From Streptomyces aurantiacus (GTDB lineage: Bacteria > Actinomycetota > Actinomycetes > Streptomycetales > Streptomycetaceae), in assembly GCF_001418335.1 (NCBI RefSeq), contig NZ_LIPP01000061.1, forward strand, positions 1 to 51,468: 51,468 nucleotides of DNA. Reading direction: 5' to 3'. The translations under genes and the position numbers were made by a program. The notes under the pieces are model-generated. The model made no database searches, had not been told where the DNA came from, and saw nothing but the letters and a program-made list of their open reading frames with translations. Position 1 is the stretch's first letter, and each line of letters begins with the position of its first letter. This document shows, one piece after another, positions 17,082-24,891 of the stretch.

Positions 17082-18227
17082 ATGAGTGATGCCCTGGTCC
17101 GGAGCCTCACACCGAGTGTGCTCGGAATCCTCGTCCGCCGCGGAGCGGACTTCGCGGCGGCCGAGGACGCCGTGCAGGACGCGCTGATCGAGGCGGTCCG
17201 CGTCTGGCCGGCCGAGCTGCCGCGGGACCCGAAGGGCTGGTTGGTCACCGTGGCCTGGCGCCGGTTCCTCGACGCGACCCGTGCGGACACCGCCCGCCGC
17301 CGGCGTGAGGACCGTGTCGACGAGGAGCCGGGACCCGGGCCCGCGCCCACGGTGGACGACACACTCCAGCTCTACTTCCTGTGCGCCCACCCGTCGCTGA
17401 CCCCGTCGTCCGCGGTCGCGCTCACCCTGCGCGCCGTCGGCGGACTGACCACCCGTCAGATCGCCCAGGCCTATCTGGTGCCCGAGGCGACCATGGCGCA
17501 GCGCATCAGCCGGGCCAAGCGCACGGTCTCCGGAGTGCGGTTCGACAAGGCCGGCGACGTGGCCACCGTGCTGCGCGTCTTCTACCTGGTCTTCAACGAG
17601 GGCTACTCCGGTGACGTCGACCTCGCCGCCGAGGCCATCCGCCTCACCCGGCAGCTCGCCGCCGTGATCGACCACCCGGAGGTGGCGGGGCTGCTCGCCC
17701 TCATGCTGCTCCACCACGCCCGGCGCGCGGCCCGGACCGCGCCCGACGGCAGCCTGGTACCACTCGCCGAGCAGGACCGCGGCCGGTGGGACACCGAGTC
17801 GATCGCCGAGGGCGTCGAGATCCTGCAAGCGGCCCTCGCCCGCGACCGGCTGGGCGAGTACCAGGCCCAGGCCGCCGTCGCGGCACTGCACGCCGACGCG
17901 CCGATCGCCGCGGAGACCGACTGGGTGCAGATCGTCGAGTGGTACGACGAGCTCGCGCGCCTGACCGACAGCCCGGTCGTCCGGCTCAACCGCGCGGTGG
18001 CCGTCGGGGAGGCCGACGGTCCCCGCGCCGGACTGGCGGCGCTCGCCGCGCTGGACGACGCACTGCCGCGCCACACCGCGGTGGCGGCCTACCTCCACGA
18101 ACGCGACGGAGACCTGGCGACGGCGGCGCGGCTGTACGCCGAGGCGGCCCAGAAGGCCCCCAACCTCGCCGAGCGCGACCACCTGACGCGACAGGCCGCC
18201 CGGCTCAACACCCGGCAGCGCCGTTGA
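17082..18227 (+). CDS. ECF42-group RNA polymerase sigma factor with C-terminal TPR-like extension
   Basis: A 381-residue ECF sigma factor. Sigma-2 covers residues about 5-80 (FAAAEDAVQDALIEAV), sigma-4 about 105-150 (TLRAVGGLTTRQIAQAYLVPEATMAQRISRAKR). The remaining 200 or so residues are helical and TPR-like, with FYLVFNEGYSGD at the start and RLNRAVAVGEADGPRAGLAAL near the end, the hallmark of ECF42. No anti-sigma gene is present; the C-terminal extension is thought to regulate activity. The ATG at 17082 (MSDALVRSLTP) is preferred; a GTG at 17070 overlapping the previous stop is possible. Cotranscribed with the DGPF gene. Confidence 0.93.
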   Translation: MSDALVRSLTPSVLGILVRRGADFAAAEDAVQDALIEAVRVWPAELPRDPKGWLVTVAWRRFLDATRADTARRRREDRVDEEPGPGPAPTVDDTLQLYFLCAHPSLTPSSAVALTLRAVGGLTTRQIAQAYLVPEATMAQRISRAKRTVSGVRFDKAGDVATVLRVFYLVFNEGYSGDVDLAAEAIRLTRQLAAVIDHPEVAGLLALMLLHHARRAARTAPDGSLVPLAEQDRGRWDTESIAEGVEILQAALARDRLGEYQAQAAVAALHADAPIAAETDWVQIVEWYDELARLTDSPVVRLNRAVAVGEADGPRAGLAALAALDDALPRHTAVAAYLHERDGDLATAARLYAEAAQKAPNLAERDHLTRQAARLNTRQRR

Positions 18228-18314
18228 CCGGGATCACTCCCGGATGAGGGACCCCCGCAACCGCTGACTCGGAGGTCGTGGCTGAGCCGCGCCGGACGGC
18301 CAAGGATGGGGACC

Positions 18315-19175
18315 ATGGACCATACGTTCGATCGCTCATCTCTGGGCGCCTTCCTCCGCACCCGGCGTACGGCGCTGCAACCCGAGGACGTCGGGCTGCG
18401 CCGCGGGCAACGCCGGCGCGCTCCGGGCCTGCGGCGCGAGGAGGTGGCGGAGCTGTGCACCATGTCCGCCGACTACTTCGCCCGGCTGGAACGCGGCGAC
18501 GGACCGCAACCGTCGGAGCAGATGACCGCGGCCATCGCCCGCGGCCTGCGGCTGACCCCGGACGAACGCGATCATCTGTTCCTGCTCGCCGGTTACCGCA
18601 CCGCCCGCCGTGACGTGCGGCTCCAGCATGTGAGCCCCGGCCTTATGCGGGTCATGGACGGCTTGGCCGGCACCACCGCGCAGGTCATGGGCCCGCTGGG
18701 CGAGACGCTGCTCCAGACGCCGTCCGCGGTGGCACTGCTCGGCGACCAGACCCACTACAGCGGCAACGCCCGCAGCGCGACGTACCGTTGGTTCACCGAC
18801 CCGGACTCCCGTGGCCGGTACCACCCCGAGCAGTACGCCGACAACAGCCGTATCAACGTCGTGCTACTGCGGGCGGCTGTCACCCGGGACGGGCCCGGCT
18901 CCCCCTCGGCGGACCTTGCGGACGTCCTGCTGCGCACCAGCGACGAGTTCGCCCGGTTGTGGGAACGCCACGAGGTGGGCCTGCGGTGGAGCGAGACCAA
19001 ACGATTCGTCCATCCCCAGGTAGGAGAGCTGGAGCTGTACTGCCAACTCCTGCTCGAACCGGACCAGGGCCAGTCGCTTCTCATCTTCACTGCCACGCCG
19101 GGTACGGAAAGCCACGAGAAGCTCGCCCTGCTCACGGTGCTGGGCACCGACCATTTCACCGCCGCCACCGACTGA
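18315..19175 (+). CDS. XRE-family regulator with MmyB-like ligand-binding domain
   Basis: A 286-residue regulator. The N-terminal helix-turn-helix reads LGAFLRTRR to LRREEVAELCTMSADYFARLERGDGPQPSEQM. Residues about 105-280 form the MmyB-like PAS/ligand-binding domain (GTTAQVMGPLGETLLQTPSA, then FTDPDSRGRYHPEQ). This architecture is greatly expanded in Streptomyces. AAGGA at 18302-18306 favours the ATG at 18315 over the ATG at 18306. No divergent target gene is adjacent, so its targets are unclear. Confidence 0.92.
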   Translation: MDHTFDRSSLGAFLRTRRTALQPEDVGLRRGQRRRAPGLRREEVAELCTMSADYFARLERGDGPQPSEQMTAAIARGLRLTPDERDHLFLLAGYRTARRDVRLQHVSPGLMRVMDGLAGTTAQVMGPLGETLLQTPSAVALLGDQTHYSGNARSATYRWFTDPDSRGRYHPEQYADNSRINVVLLRAAVTRDGPGSPSADLADVLLRTSDEFARLWERHEVGLRWSETKRFVHPQVGELELYCQLLLEPDQGQSLLIFTATPGTESHEKLALLTVLGTDHFTAATD

Positions 19176-19203
19176 GGCCACACCCGCGGGGCCGACGCTC
19201 CCC

Positions 19204-19227
19204 CGCGCCCGGCCTCATGCGGGCGCG
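19204..19227. terminator. GC-rich hairpin between convergent genes
   Basis: An 8-bp perfect stem (19204-19211 with 19220-19227, arm CGCGCCCG) with an 8-base loop lies between the stop codons of the convergent XRE and methyltransferase genes. No U-tract follows, which is common for actinobacterial terminators. Confidence 0.5.
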
Positions 19228-19229
19228 CC

Positions 19230-20033
19230 TCAGGCCGCCGGGCGCCGGGCAAGGAAGACGAACTCCCGGCCGGGACGATCAGGAGCGTCGCGTACGTCGT
19301 CGATCACATAGCCCTGCGCGCTCAGATCGGCCTCGACCTCCTGCCGCTCACGGAACCGCAGGGTCGAGTGCGACGTCAGCACTTGCCCGTCCGCGGCGAA
19401 CACATACGTCGACCGGAACGTCACCAACGGCCGGCTCACGTCGGTCACCTGGAGCCAGCTCTCGACTGTGCCGACGCCCGGGATCTCCGTGACGGAGTAC
19501 GACTGCTCACGGTTCCAGTCCTCCCAGGCACGCCTGGCCGGATCCCGGGTCTCGAACACCAGCCGCCCGCCCGGCCGCAAGGCCCGGTAAGCCGCCCGCA
19601 GAGTTTCCCGCCAGCTCTCAGGAGCCACGATGGCCTGGGCGACGTTCGCCGTCATCGTCGCCAGGTCGACCCGCAGCGGCGGGAGTGCTGTCACGTCGCC
19701 GCGGATCCAACGCACCCGCTCGCCGCCCGGTTTGCCCCGGGCGACATCGAGGGACGCCGCGGCGGGATCGACCCCGACGACCTCGATACCCCGATCGGCC
19801 AGGAGAAGGGCGAACACTCCCGTCCCACAGCCGATGTCCAGCACCCGCCGCGCTCCGAACTCCTCCGCCATGCGGGTATAGGCGTCGAGATCGCTGCGGT
19901 CCGGGTCGAGCGGGTCATAGATCGCGGCGAGCCGTGGATGTCCGAAGCACTCGTCAGCCATGCGGTCGAAGGTAGAGGCCGACGAGTCCGACGCTCCACT
20001 CGTTTTCGCTGCGGACGCTACCGGAGTCGTCAT
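19230..20033 (-). CDS. Class I SAM-dependent methyltransferase
   Basis: A 267-residue class I methyltransferase with motif I VLDIGCGTGVFALLLADRG, acidic strand VVGVDPAAASLDVARG, and WIRGDVTALPP. The pre-motif segment HPRLAAIYDPLDPDRSDL is typical of a family common in Streptomyces. The ATG at 20033 has GGGGAG upstream and is preferred over the one at 20048; a later Met at 19961 lacks a site. The start is only 29 bases from the divergent GNAT gene, with a perfect palindrome in the gap. Methyl acceptor unknown. Confidence 0.9.
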   Translation of the reverse strand: MTTPVASAAKTSGASDSSASTFDRMADECFGHPRLAAIYDPLDPDRSDLDAYTRMAEEFGARRVLDIGCGTGVFALLLADRGIEVVGVDPAAASLDVARGKPGGERVRWIRGDVTALPPLRVDLATMTANVAQAIVAPESWRETLRAAYRALRPGGRLVFETRDPARRAWEDWNREQSYSVTEIPGVGTVESWLQVTDVSRPLVTFRSTYVFAADGQVLTSHSTLRFRERQEVEADLSAQGYVIDDVRDAPDRPGREFVFLARRPAA

Positions 20034-20053
20034 TGCGCTCCCCGGCACGTAAT

Positions 20054-20068
20054 ATTCACTGAGTGAAT
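20054..20068. promoter_or_regulatory. Perfect palindrome ATTCACT-G-AGTGAAT at divergent start
   Basis: A 15-bp perfect palindrome with one-base centre overlaps the GTG start of the GNAT gene and lies 20 bases upstream of the divergent methyltransferase start. Half-sites of this kind are typical of TetR-family operators. No TetR gene is adjacent, so the repressor would be encoded elsewhere. Confidence 0.6.
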
Positions 20069-20623
20069 CGGAGTCTTACAACCGCAGGTGGGGCGATCTC
20101 GGTCCGGCGGGCCACCGCGCGGGACGCCAAACGGCTCACACGGCTCGTGCGCGGCTCACGCGCCTACGAGGGGCAGTACGCGGCCATGGTGGCGGGCTAC
20201 CGCGTAGGCCCGGACTACATCGAGACCCACCGCGTCTTCGTGGCTGTCACTGCCGACACCGCCGACGCCACCGGTGAAGGCAGCGGGGGCGGTGAAGGCG
20301 GCGGCAGCAGTGAAGGCGGCGGCCAAGTACTCGGGTTCTACTCGCTCGTCCTCGCTCCGCCGGAGCTCGACCTGATGTTCGTCGCCGACCGGGCGCAGGG
20401 GCGCGGGGTCGGGCGGCTGCTCGTCGCGCACCTGAAGTCCGAAGCTCGTGCCGCCGGGCTCGACCGTGTGCGGGTGGTGTCGCATCCCCCCGCCGAGGGC
20501 TTCTACCGCAGCGTGGGCGCGGTGCACGTCGGGACCGCGTCCGCGAATCCGCCGGCCGTGGTGTGGGACCGGCCCGAGTTGGAGTTCCGCATCTCCGCGG
20601 ACAGCGCCGGGAACGCCGGGTAA
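20063..20623 (+). CDS. GNAT-family N-acetyltransferase
   Basis: A 186-residue GNAT protein. The fold begins with ISVRRATARDAKRLTRLV; the acetyl-CoA pyrophosphate-binding motif A is LMFVADRAQGRGVGRLLV. Between strands 3 and 4 there is a Gly/Ser/Glu low-complexity insert (GEGSGGGEGGGSSEGGG, residues about 73-90) that looks like a flexible expansion. No later in-frame start precedes the domain, so the GTG at 20063 is taken although it lies inside the palindrome and lacks a Shine-Dalgarno; a leaderless transcript is likely. Substrate unknown. Confidence 0.85.
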   Translation: MNRSLTTAGGAISVRRATARDAKRLTRLVRGSRAYEGQYAAMVAGYRVGPDYIETHRVFVAVTADTADATGEGSGGGEGGGSSEGGGQVLGFYSLVLAPPELDLMFVADRAQGRGVGRLLVAHLKSEARAAGLDRVRVVSHPPAEGFYRSVGAVHVGTASANPPAVVWDRPELEFRISADSAGNAG

Positions 20624-20725
20624 CTGACATCGTCACCGCGAACGCCACCGCGAACGTCACCGCACACAGGCCCGGAGTAGTGTTCCTACTTGCCAGTAGC
20701 TTCCGCGCCCAGGGAGAGAGCGCCC

Positions 20726-21235
20726 ATGCCCCGCACCTTCACCGTCGCTCGCAGCATCCTGGTCGAGGCATCACCGTCAAGGGTGTACGGCGAGCTCAGC
20801 CGGCCCGCGCAGATGGGCCGCTGGAGCCCCGAGAACCTCGGCGCGACCGTCTCGGGCGGGGACGGGCCGGCTGACGTCGGCACGGTCTTCGAGGGGCACA
20901 ACAAGCGCGGCGGCTTCCGCTGGACCACCCGCTGCACCGTCACCGCGGCGGATCCCGGCAGCCGCTTCGCCTTCCGCGTGCATGCCATCGGGCTCAAGCG
21001 GCCACGTCTGAAGGCGCCGATCGCCACATGGGAATACCGGTTCGAGGCGGCAGGCAGCGGCACGCGGGTGACGGAGACCTGGACCGACGACCGGCGCTCC
21101 TGGCCCACGCTCGTGGCCAACACCTTCGACCGGGTGGCCACGGGCGGCAAGACGTTCGCCGCCTTCCAGGCCGGCAACATCGACAGAACCCTGCGCAACC
21201 TCAAGCGAGAACTCGAAGCACCGGTACGCCCCTGA
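20726..21235 (+). CDS. SRPBCC-family (polyketide cyclase/START-like) protein
   Basis: A 169-residue helix-grip protein. It starts RTFTVARSILVEASPSRVYGELSRPAQMGRWSPEN, the standard opening of polyketide_cyc2-type SRPBCC proteins, and ends with a long C-terminal helix (TFDRVATGGKTFAAFQAGNIDRTLRNLK) that covers the ligand cavity. GGGAG lies about nine bases before the ATG. It probably binds or turns over a small hydrophobic molecule; no biosynthetic partner is adjacent. Confidence 0.9.
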   Translation: MPRTFTVARSILVEASPSRVYGELSRPAQMGRWSPENLGATVSGGDGPADVGTVFEGHNKRGGFRWTTRCTVTAADPGSRFAFRVHAIGLKRPRLKAPIATWEYRFEAAGSGTRVTETWTDDRRSWPTLVANTFDRVATGGKTFAAFQAGNIDRTLRNLKRELEAPVRP

Positions 21236-21331
21236 GGCGCTCCGCAAGCCGGCGATCAGACGAGCAGACGAGCAGGCGAGCCGCAGGAACAACGCGACCA
21301 CCGCACCGCTGACCGCGCCCGCCGGCCGGTG

Positions 21332-22405
21332 TCAGGCCCCGTACTGGTGTGCCGGATAGGTCAGGTATCCCGCGTCGCCGCCCTGGTAGTAGGTCGCCTC
21401 GTCGACGGGGGCGATGGGGACACCCGTGCGCAGGCGTTCCACCAGGTCGGGGTTTGCGATGAAGGCGCGGCCGAAGCTGATGAGGTCCGCTCCCAGGCCG
21501 AGCCAGTGATCGGCGTCGGACCGGCCGGTCTGCTTCGGCCCCATGGGCAGGACCGGGTTCATGATGAGAGCGCCCGGCCAGGCACGGCGCAGCGCCACCA
21601 GCACCTCTTCGTCCGCGGTCGCCTCGATGTGCACGTACGCCACTTCCAGCCGCGCCAACTCGCCGAGCAGGGCGGTGTAGAGCTCCGTGACCTCCGACTC
21701 CCGCACGCCCCAGAAGGTCCCGGCCGGGGAGAGCCGGATGCCTGTGCGGGCCGCGCCGACCGCCTCGACGGTCGCGGACACCGCCTCGACGGCGAAGCTG
21801 ATCCGGTGGGCCACGGAGCCTCCGTAGCGGTCCGTCCGCAGGTTGGCGTTGGACGACAGGAACTGGGAAATCAGGTATCCGTTGGCTCCGTGCAGTTCCA
21901 CGCCGTCGAATCCCGCGGCCACGGCTCGGCGTGCCGCGTCGCCGTAGGAGCGGGCGTGCTCCGGCACTTCCGAGGTCTCCAGGGCGCGGGGTACGGGAGC
22001 CGGCTGCGGCCCGGTCGGCGTGAACACGTCGCCGACGGCGGGCACGGCCGACGGGCCGACGGGCTGCGTGCCGGTGGTGTCGGGATGCGAAACGCGTCCA
22101 CCGTGCATGAGCTGCGCGAAGACGCGTCCGCCGTTGGTGTGCACGGCGTCCGTCACCGGCTGCCACGAGGCCTGCTGCTCCTCGGTGTGCAGGCCGGGCG
22201 TGCCGGGGTTGGACTGCCCGATCAGGCTCGGCTGGACGCCCTCCGTCACGATCAGCCCGGCGGTCGCGCGCTGGGCGTAGTAGGTCGCCATCGACGGGGT
22301 GGCCAGACCGCCGGCGGCGGCCCTCACCCGGGTCATGGGCGCCATCACCACTCGGTTGGGCAGCGTCAGGTCACCGAGCTCATAGCTCTGGAACAGGCTC
22401 GTCAC
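21332..22405 (-). CDS. Old yellow enzyme-type alkene reductase (NADH:flavin oxidoreductase)
   Basis: A 357-residue FMN TIM-barrel enzyme. It begins LFQSYELGDLTLPNRVVMAPMTRVRA, and has the conserved FAQLMHGGRVSHP, the active-site/FMN segment GVELHGANGYLISQFL and NLRTDRYGGS, all typical of N-ethylmaleimide reductase-like ene-reductases that reduce activated C=C bonds with NAD(P)H. The GTG at 22405 has GAGGAG seven bases upstream. It is divergent from a MerR regulator, which probably induces it on electrophile exposure. Confidence 0.95.
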   Translation of the reverse strand: MTSLFQSYELGDLTLPNRVVMAPMTRVRAAAGGLATPSMATYYAQRATAGLIVTEGVQPSLIGQSNPGTPGLHTEEQQASWQPVTDAVHTNGGRVFAQLMHGGRVSHPDTTGTQPVGPSAVPAVGDVFTPTGPQPAPVPRALETSEVPEHARSYGDAARRAVAAGFDGVELHGANGYLISQFLSSNANLRTDRYGGSVAHRISFAVEAVSATVEAVGAARTGIRLSPAGTFWGVRESEVTELYTALLGELARLEVAYVHIEATADEEVLVALRRAWPGALIMNPVLPMGPKQTGRSDADHWLGLGADLISFGRAFIANPDLVERLRTGVPIAPVDEATYYQGGDAGYLTYPAHQYGA

Positions 22406-22462
22406 TTCAGGACTCCTCAACGATCCGTGGCCCGGTCCCGGGCACAACGGTTACGCTAAAAC

Positions 22463-22478
22463 CTGACACTGACGTCAG
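22463..22478. promoter_or_regulatory. Possible MerR operator
   Basis: CTGAC-N6-GTCAG (22463-22478), which also contains the perfect 10-bp palindrome CTGACGTCAG (22469-22478), lies between the divergent ene-reductase and MerR starts. MerR regulators bind dyads inside stretched promoters. Tentative. Confidence 0.5.
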
Positions 22479-22533
22479 AGGCAAGTGTTGTGACGCAGAC
22501 AACAGCGACGCAGGCAACAACAGGGAGAGCGAC

Positions 22534-22938
22534 ATGCGCATCGGAGATCTCGCCGAACGGGCCGGCGTCAGCGTCCGGTCGCTGCGCTACTACGAGGAGC
22601 AGGGACTGCTCACCAGCACGCGCAGTAGCAGCGGGCAGCGCCACTACACGGACTACGAGGTCGAACGCGTCACGTTCATCCAGCGGCTCTACGCGGCCGG
22701 CCTGTCCAGCCGGACCATCGCCGCGCTGCTCCCCTGCGTCGACGCCCCCAGCGAGGAGAACTCGGACGCCGCCCTCGAACGCATGGGCGAGGAACGCGAC
22801 CGGCTCACCACGCACATCACGGAACTCCTCCAGACCCGCGACACCCTCGACAAAGTGATGGCCTCCGCCCGCGCATACCGCGAACAGTTCGACGCGGAAG
22901 TCGAGGCAGGGGCCGAGGCAAGGGCGGTGAGCGCCTGA
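22534..22938 (+). CDS. MerR-family transcriptional regulator
   Basis: A 134-residue MerR regulator. The winged helix is MRIGDLAERAGVSVRSLRYYEEQGLL with wing residues SGQRHYTDYEVERVTFIQRL, followed by a long dimerisation helix. The effector part is short and has a single Cys (LLPCVDAP), so it is probably not a metal sensor of the classical type. GGGAG lies six bases before the ATG. The divergent ene-reductase is the likely target. Confidence 0.94.
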   Translation: MRIGDLAERAGVSVRSLRYYEEQGLLTSTRSSSGQRHYTDYEVERVTFIQRLYAAGLSSRTIAALLPCVDAPSEENSDAALERMGEERDRLTTHITELLQTRDTLDKVMASARAYREQFDAEVEAGAEARAVSA

Positions 22939-22987
22939 CTCCGCCCGCCCCTCACATCGCCCGCTCCGGCCCCCCTCGCGCAGGGCC

Positions 22988-23977
22988 TTACTTGGACTCG
23001 ATCCGGCCCAGTGGGTCGGTGCCGTCCGACAGGGCCTTTCGTGCCGCCGCCCAGCCGGCGTCCTCGATGCCGAGCGCGTGCCGGAGGTAGGCCCACGTGA
23101 CCCGCTGGATCAGGGCGACGCGCTCGGGGTTCTCGTCCGTCGTCTCCTGGACCTCGTAGCCGGCGATCCCGCCCAGGGAGTGCTCCGCCCCGAACAGAGT
23201 GAGCAGGCTCTTGTCACCCGGGCTCAGGAAGTACGGATCGGCAAGCCACTCGGGTCCCCTGACGGACAGCGGGGAGTCGTCCTGGTCCCCGGCGACCACG
23301 AGGGCCGGCGTGGTCATATTCTCGAAACTCGGGTTCATGAACGGGAAGTGCTCGGCCGCGAACGGTGTCAGGTCGGCCCCGCCCCTTCCGGCCGTGGCGA
23401 GCAGCACACCCGCCTTGATCCGCGCGTCGGACAGGTCCTCTTCCTTCTTGCTCACCGGATCCAGGACCCGCAGGCCCAGGAGATTGCCCGCGGTCTGACC
23501 GCCGAAGGAGTGCCCGGCAGCGGCGATACGGGTCCGGTCGAGGCGACCGCCGAGACCGGGAACGGCGGCCTCCAGCAGGTCGAGCCCGTCGAGGACGCGC
23601 TTCATGTCCTCCACACGAAAGCGCCAGAGCCGCGGGGTGCGGGGATCGTCCTGGGGAAGGCCCACCGTCCTGGAGTCGAGGTGGGTGGGCTGGATCACCA
23701 CGAAGCCGTGGGCGGCCCAGAAGTCGGCCAGAGGGCCGTAGCCGTTCAGCGACGAGCCGAAGCCGTGCGAGAGGACGACGATCGGCAGGTCGTCCCCCGC
23801 CGCCGGCGCGGAGACCCGCACCCGCAGGTCTTCGCCACGGCCCGGCGCCTCCAGCACCACAGGCTTCACCGAGACGACGGGGGTGGGTGCGGTGAGGACG
23901 ACGCCGGACACCGCCACGCCTGACGCGTCTGATACGCCTGATGCAGTTGACGCGGTTGATGGGGTTGCTGCGGTCAT
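22988..23977 (-). CDS. Alpha/beta hydrolase (chlorophyllase/PAF-acetylhydrolase-like)
   Basis: A 329-residue serine hydrolase. The strand PIVVLSHGFGSSLNGYGPLADFWAAHGF carries the oxyanion HG, AAAGHSFGGQTAG is the nucleophile elbow, and GAEHSLGG provides the likely His. The first 30 residues are a Thr/Ala/Ser/Val repeat of low complexity with no signal peptide. AAGGA lies eight bases before the ATG. It is divergent from a TetR gene with two identical operator palindromes between, so it is almost certainly repressed by that TetR. Substrate is probably an ester or lactone. Confidence 0.9.
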   Translation of the reverse strand: MTAATPSTASTASGVSDASGVAVSGVVLTAPTPVVSVKPVVLEAPGRGEDLRVRVSAPAAGDDLPIVVLSHGFGSSLNGYGPLADFWAAHGFVVIQPTHLDSRTVGLPQDDPRTPRLWRFRVEDMKRVLDGLDLLEAAVPGLGGRLDRTRIAAAGHSFGGQTAGNLLGLRVLDPVSKKEEDLSDARIKAGVLLATAGRGGADLTPFAAEHFPFMNPSFENMTTPALVVAGDQDDSPLSVRGPEWLADPYFLSPGDKSLLTLFGAEHSLGGIAGYEVQETTDENPERVALIQRVTWAYLRHALGIEDAGWAAARKALSDGTDPLGRIESK

Positions 23978-24058
23978 GGGTGAATTCCTTCTTCCGGCTG
24001 TTCGGCATGGCGGCCGTGCGCGGTTTGGCCGCCGCTCCCCGGTCTGCCATCATGAGGA

Positions 24059-24112
24059 AAACGGGACACTGTCCCGTATCAAGGACCGAACATACGGGAC
24101 ACTGTCCCGTTT
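24059..24112. promoter_or_regulatory. Duplicated perfect TetR operator
   Basis: Two identical 17-bp perfect palindromes ACGGGACACTGTCCCGT (24061-24077 and 24094-24110) lie between the divergent hydrolase and TetR genes. Centres are 33 bp apart, about three helical turns. Two flanking bases on each side are also conserved but inverted, making 21-bp copies in inverted orientation around a 12-bp spacer. Two TetR dimers could bind one DNA face and close both promoters. Confidence 0.85.
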
Positions 24113-24142
24113 AGTAAAGCCGGTGATGAGAGGCATGGTGCG

Positions 24143-24733
24143 GTGAGCGGAAGCGAGCGGGGCGCGGGACGTGCACCCCGGCCCAAACGGGCGGACGCGC
24201 GACGCAACGAGGAGGTCCTGCTCGACTCGGCCGCCGCGGTCTTCGTCGCGTCCGGCGTGGAGGCGCCCATCCGCGACATCGCGGCCGAGGCCGGCGTCGG
24301 AACGGCCACGATCTACCGCCACTTCCCGACGCGGGCGGATCTCATCGTCGCCGTCTACCGACACCAGGTGGAGGCCCTCGCCGAGACCGGCCCCTCCCTG
24401 CTGGCGACCAGCGCGACCCCGTACGCGGCCCTTGCGCAGTGGATCGACCTCTTCGTCGACTTCGTGGTCACCAAACAGGGACTCGCCTCCGTGCTGCAGT
24501 CGGACGACCCCTGCTTCGACCCCCTGCACTCCTACTTCGTCGAGCGGCTCGTACCCGTGTGCACCGAGTTGCTCGACGCCGCGGCCGACGCGGGAGAGAT
24601 TCGCTCCGGCATGGACGCGTACGAACTCATGCGCGGTGTCGGTGGCCTCTGTGCGGGCGCCGGCACCCATCACCGCTACGACGCACGCCGACTGGTGAAG
24701 ATCCTCGTCGCCGGACTGCGCCGATCACCCTGA
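24143..24733 (+). CDS. TetR-family transcriptional regulator
   Basis: A 196-residue TetR repressor. The N-terminal helix-turn-helix reads AAAVFVASGVEAPIRDIAAEAGVGTATIYRHFPTRADLIVAVY, the family signature; the C-terminal ligand domain resembles the SbtR-like group (LAQWIDLFVDFVVTKQGLASVL). It starts with GTG at 24143 after a weak GAGAGG. The paired palindromes upstream are its probable operators and control this gene and the divergent hydrolase. Confidence 0.93.
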   Translation: MSGSERGAGRAPRPKRADARRNEEVLLDSAAAVFVASGVEAPIRDIAAEAGVGTATIYRHFPTRADLIVAVYRHQVEALAETGPSLLATSATPYAALAQWIDLFVDFVVTKQGLASVLQSDDPCFDPLHSYFVERLVPVCTELLDAAADAGEIRSGMDAYELMRGVGGLCAGAGTHHRYDARRLVKILVAGLRRSP

Positions 24734-24891
24734 GGGCTGGCGGCTCTCGGCTCGGGCAGGCGCAGGAGCGCCGCTCCGAGTGGGGTGAGGGTGTGCAGGA
24801 CGGTGTTCGCGTGGCGGTTGCCGGTGAGGCGTTGTCAGTGCTCTCACCTAGAGTTCCCGTCACTTGATCACTGGAGTGCGGGGAGGCACAT

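Noticed and set aside
24824..24850. Possible promoter TTGTCA ... TAGAGT before the DUF4132 gene
   Set aside because: The two hexamers are only 11 bases apart, too close for a sigma-70 type promoter.
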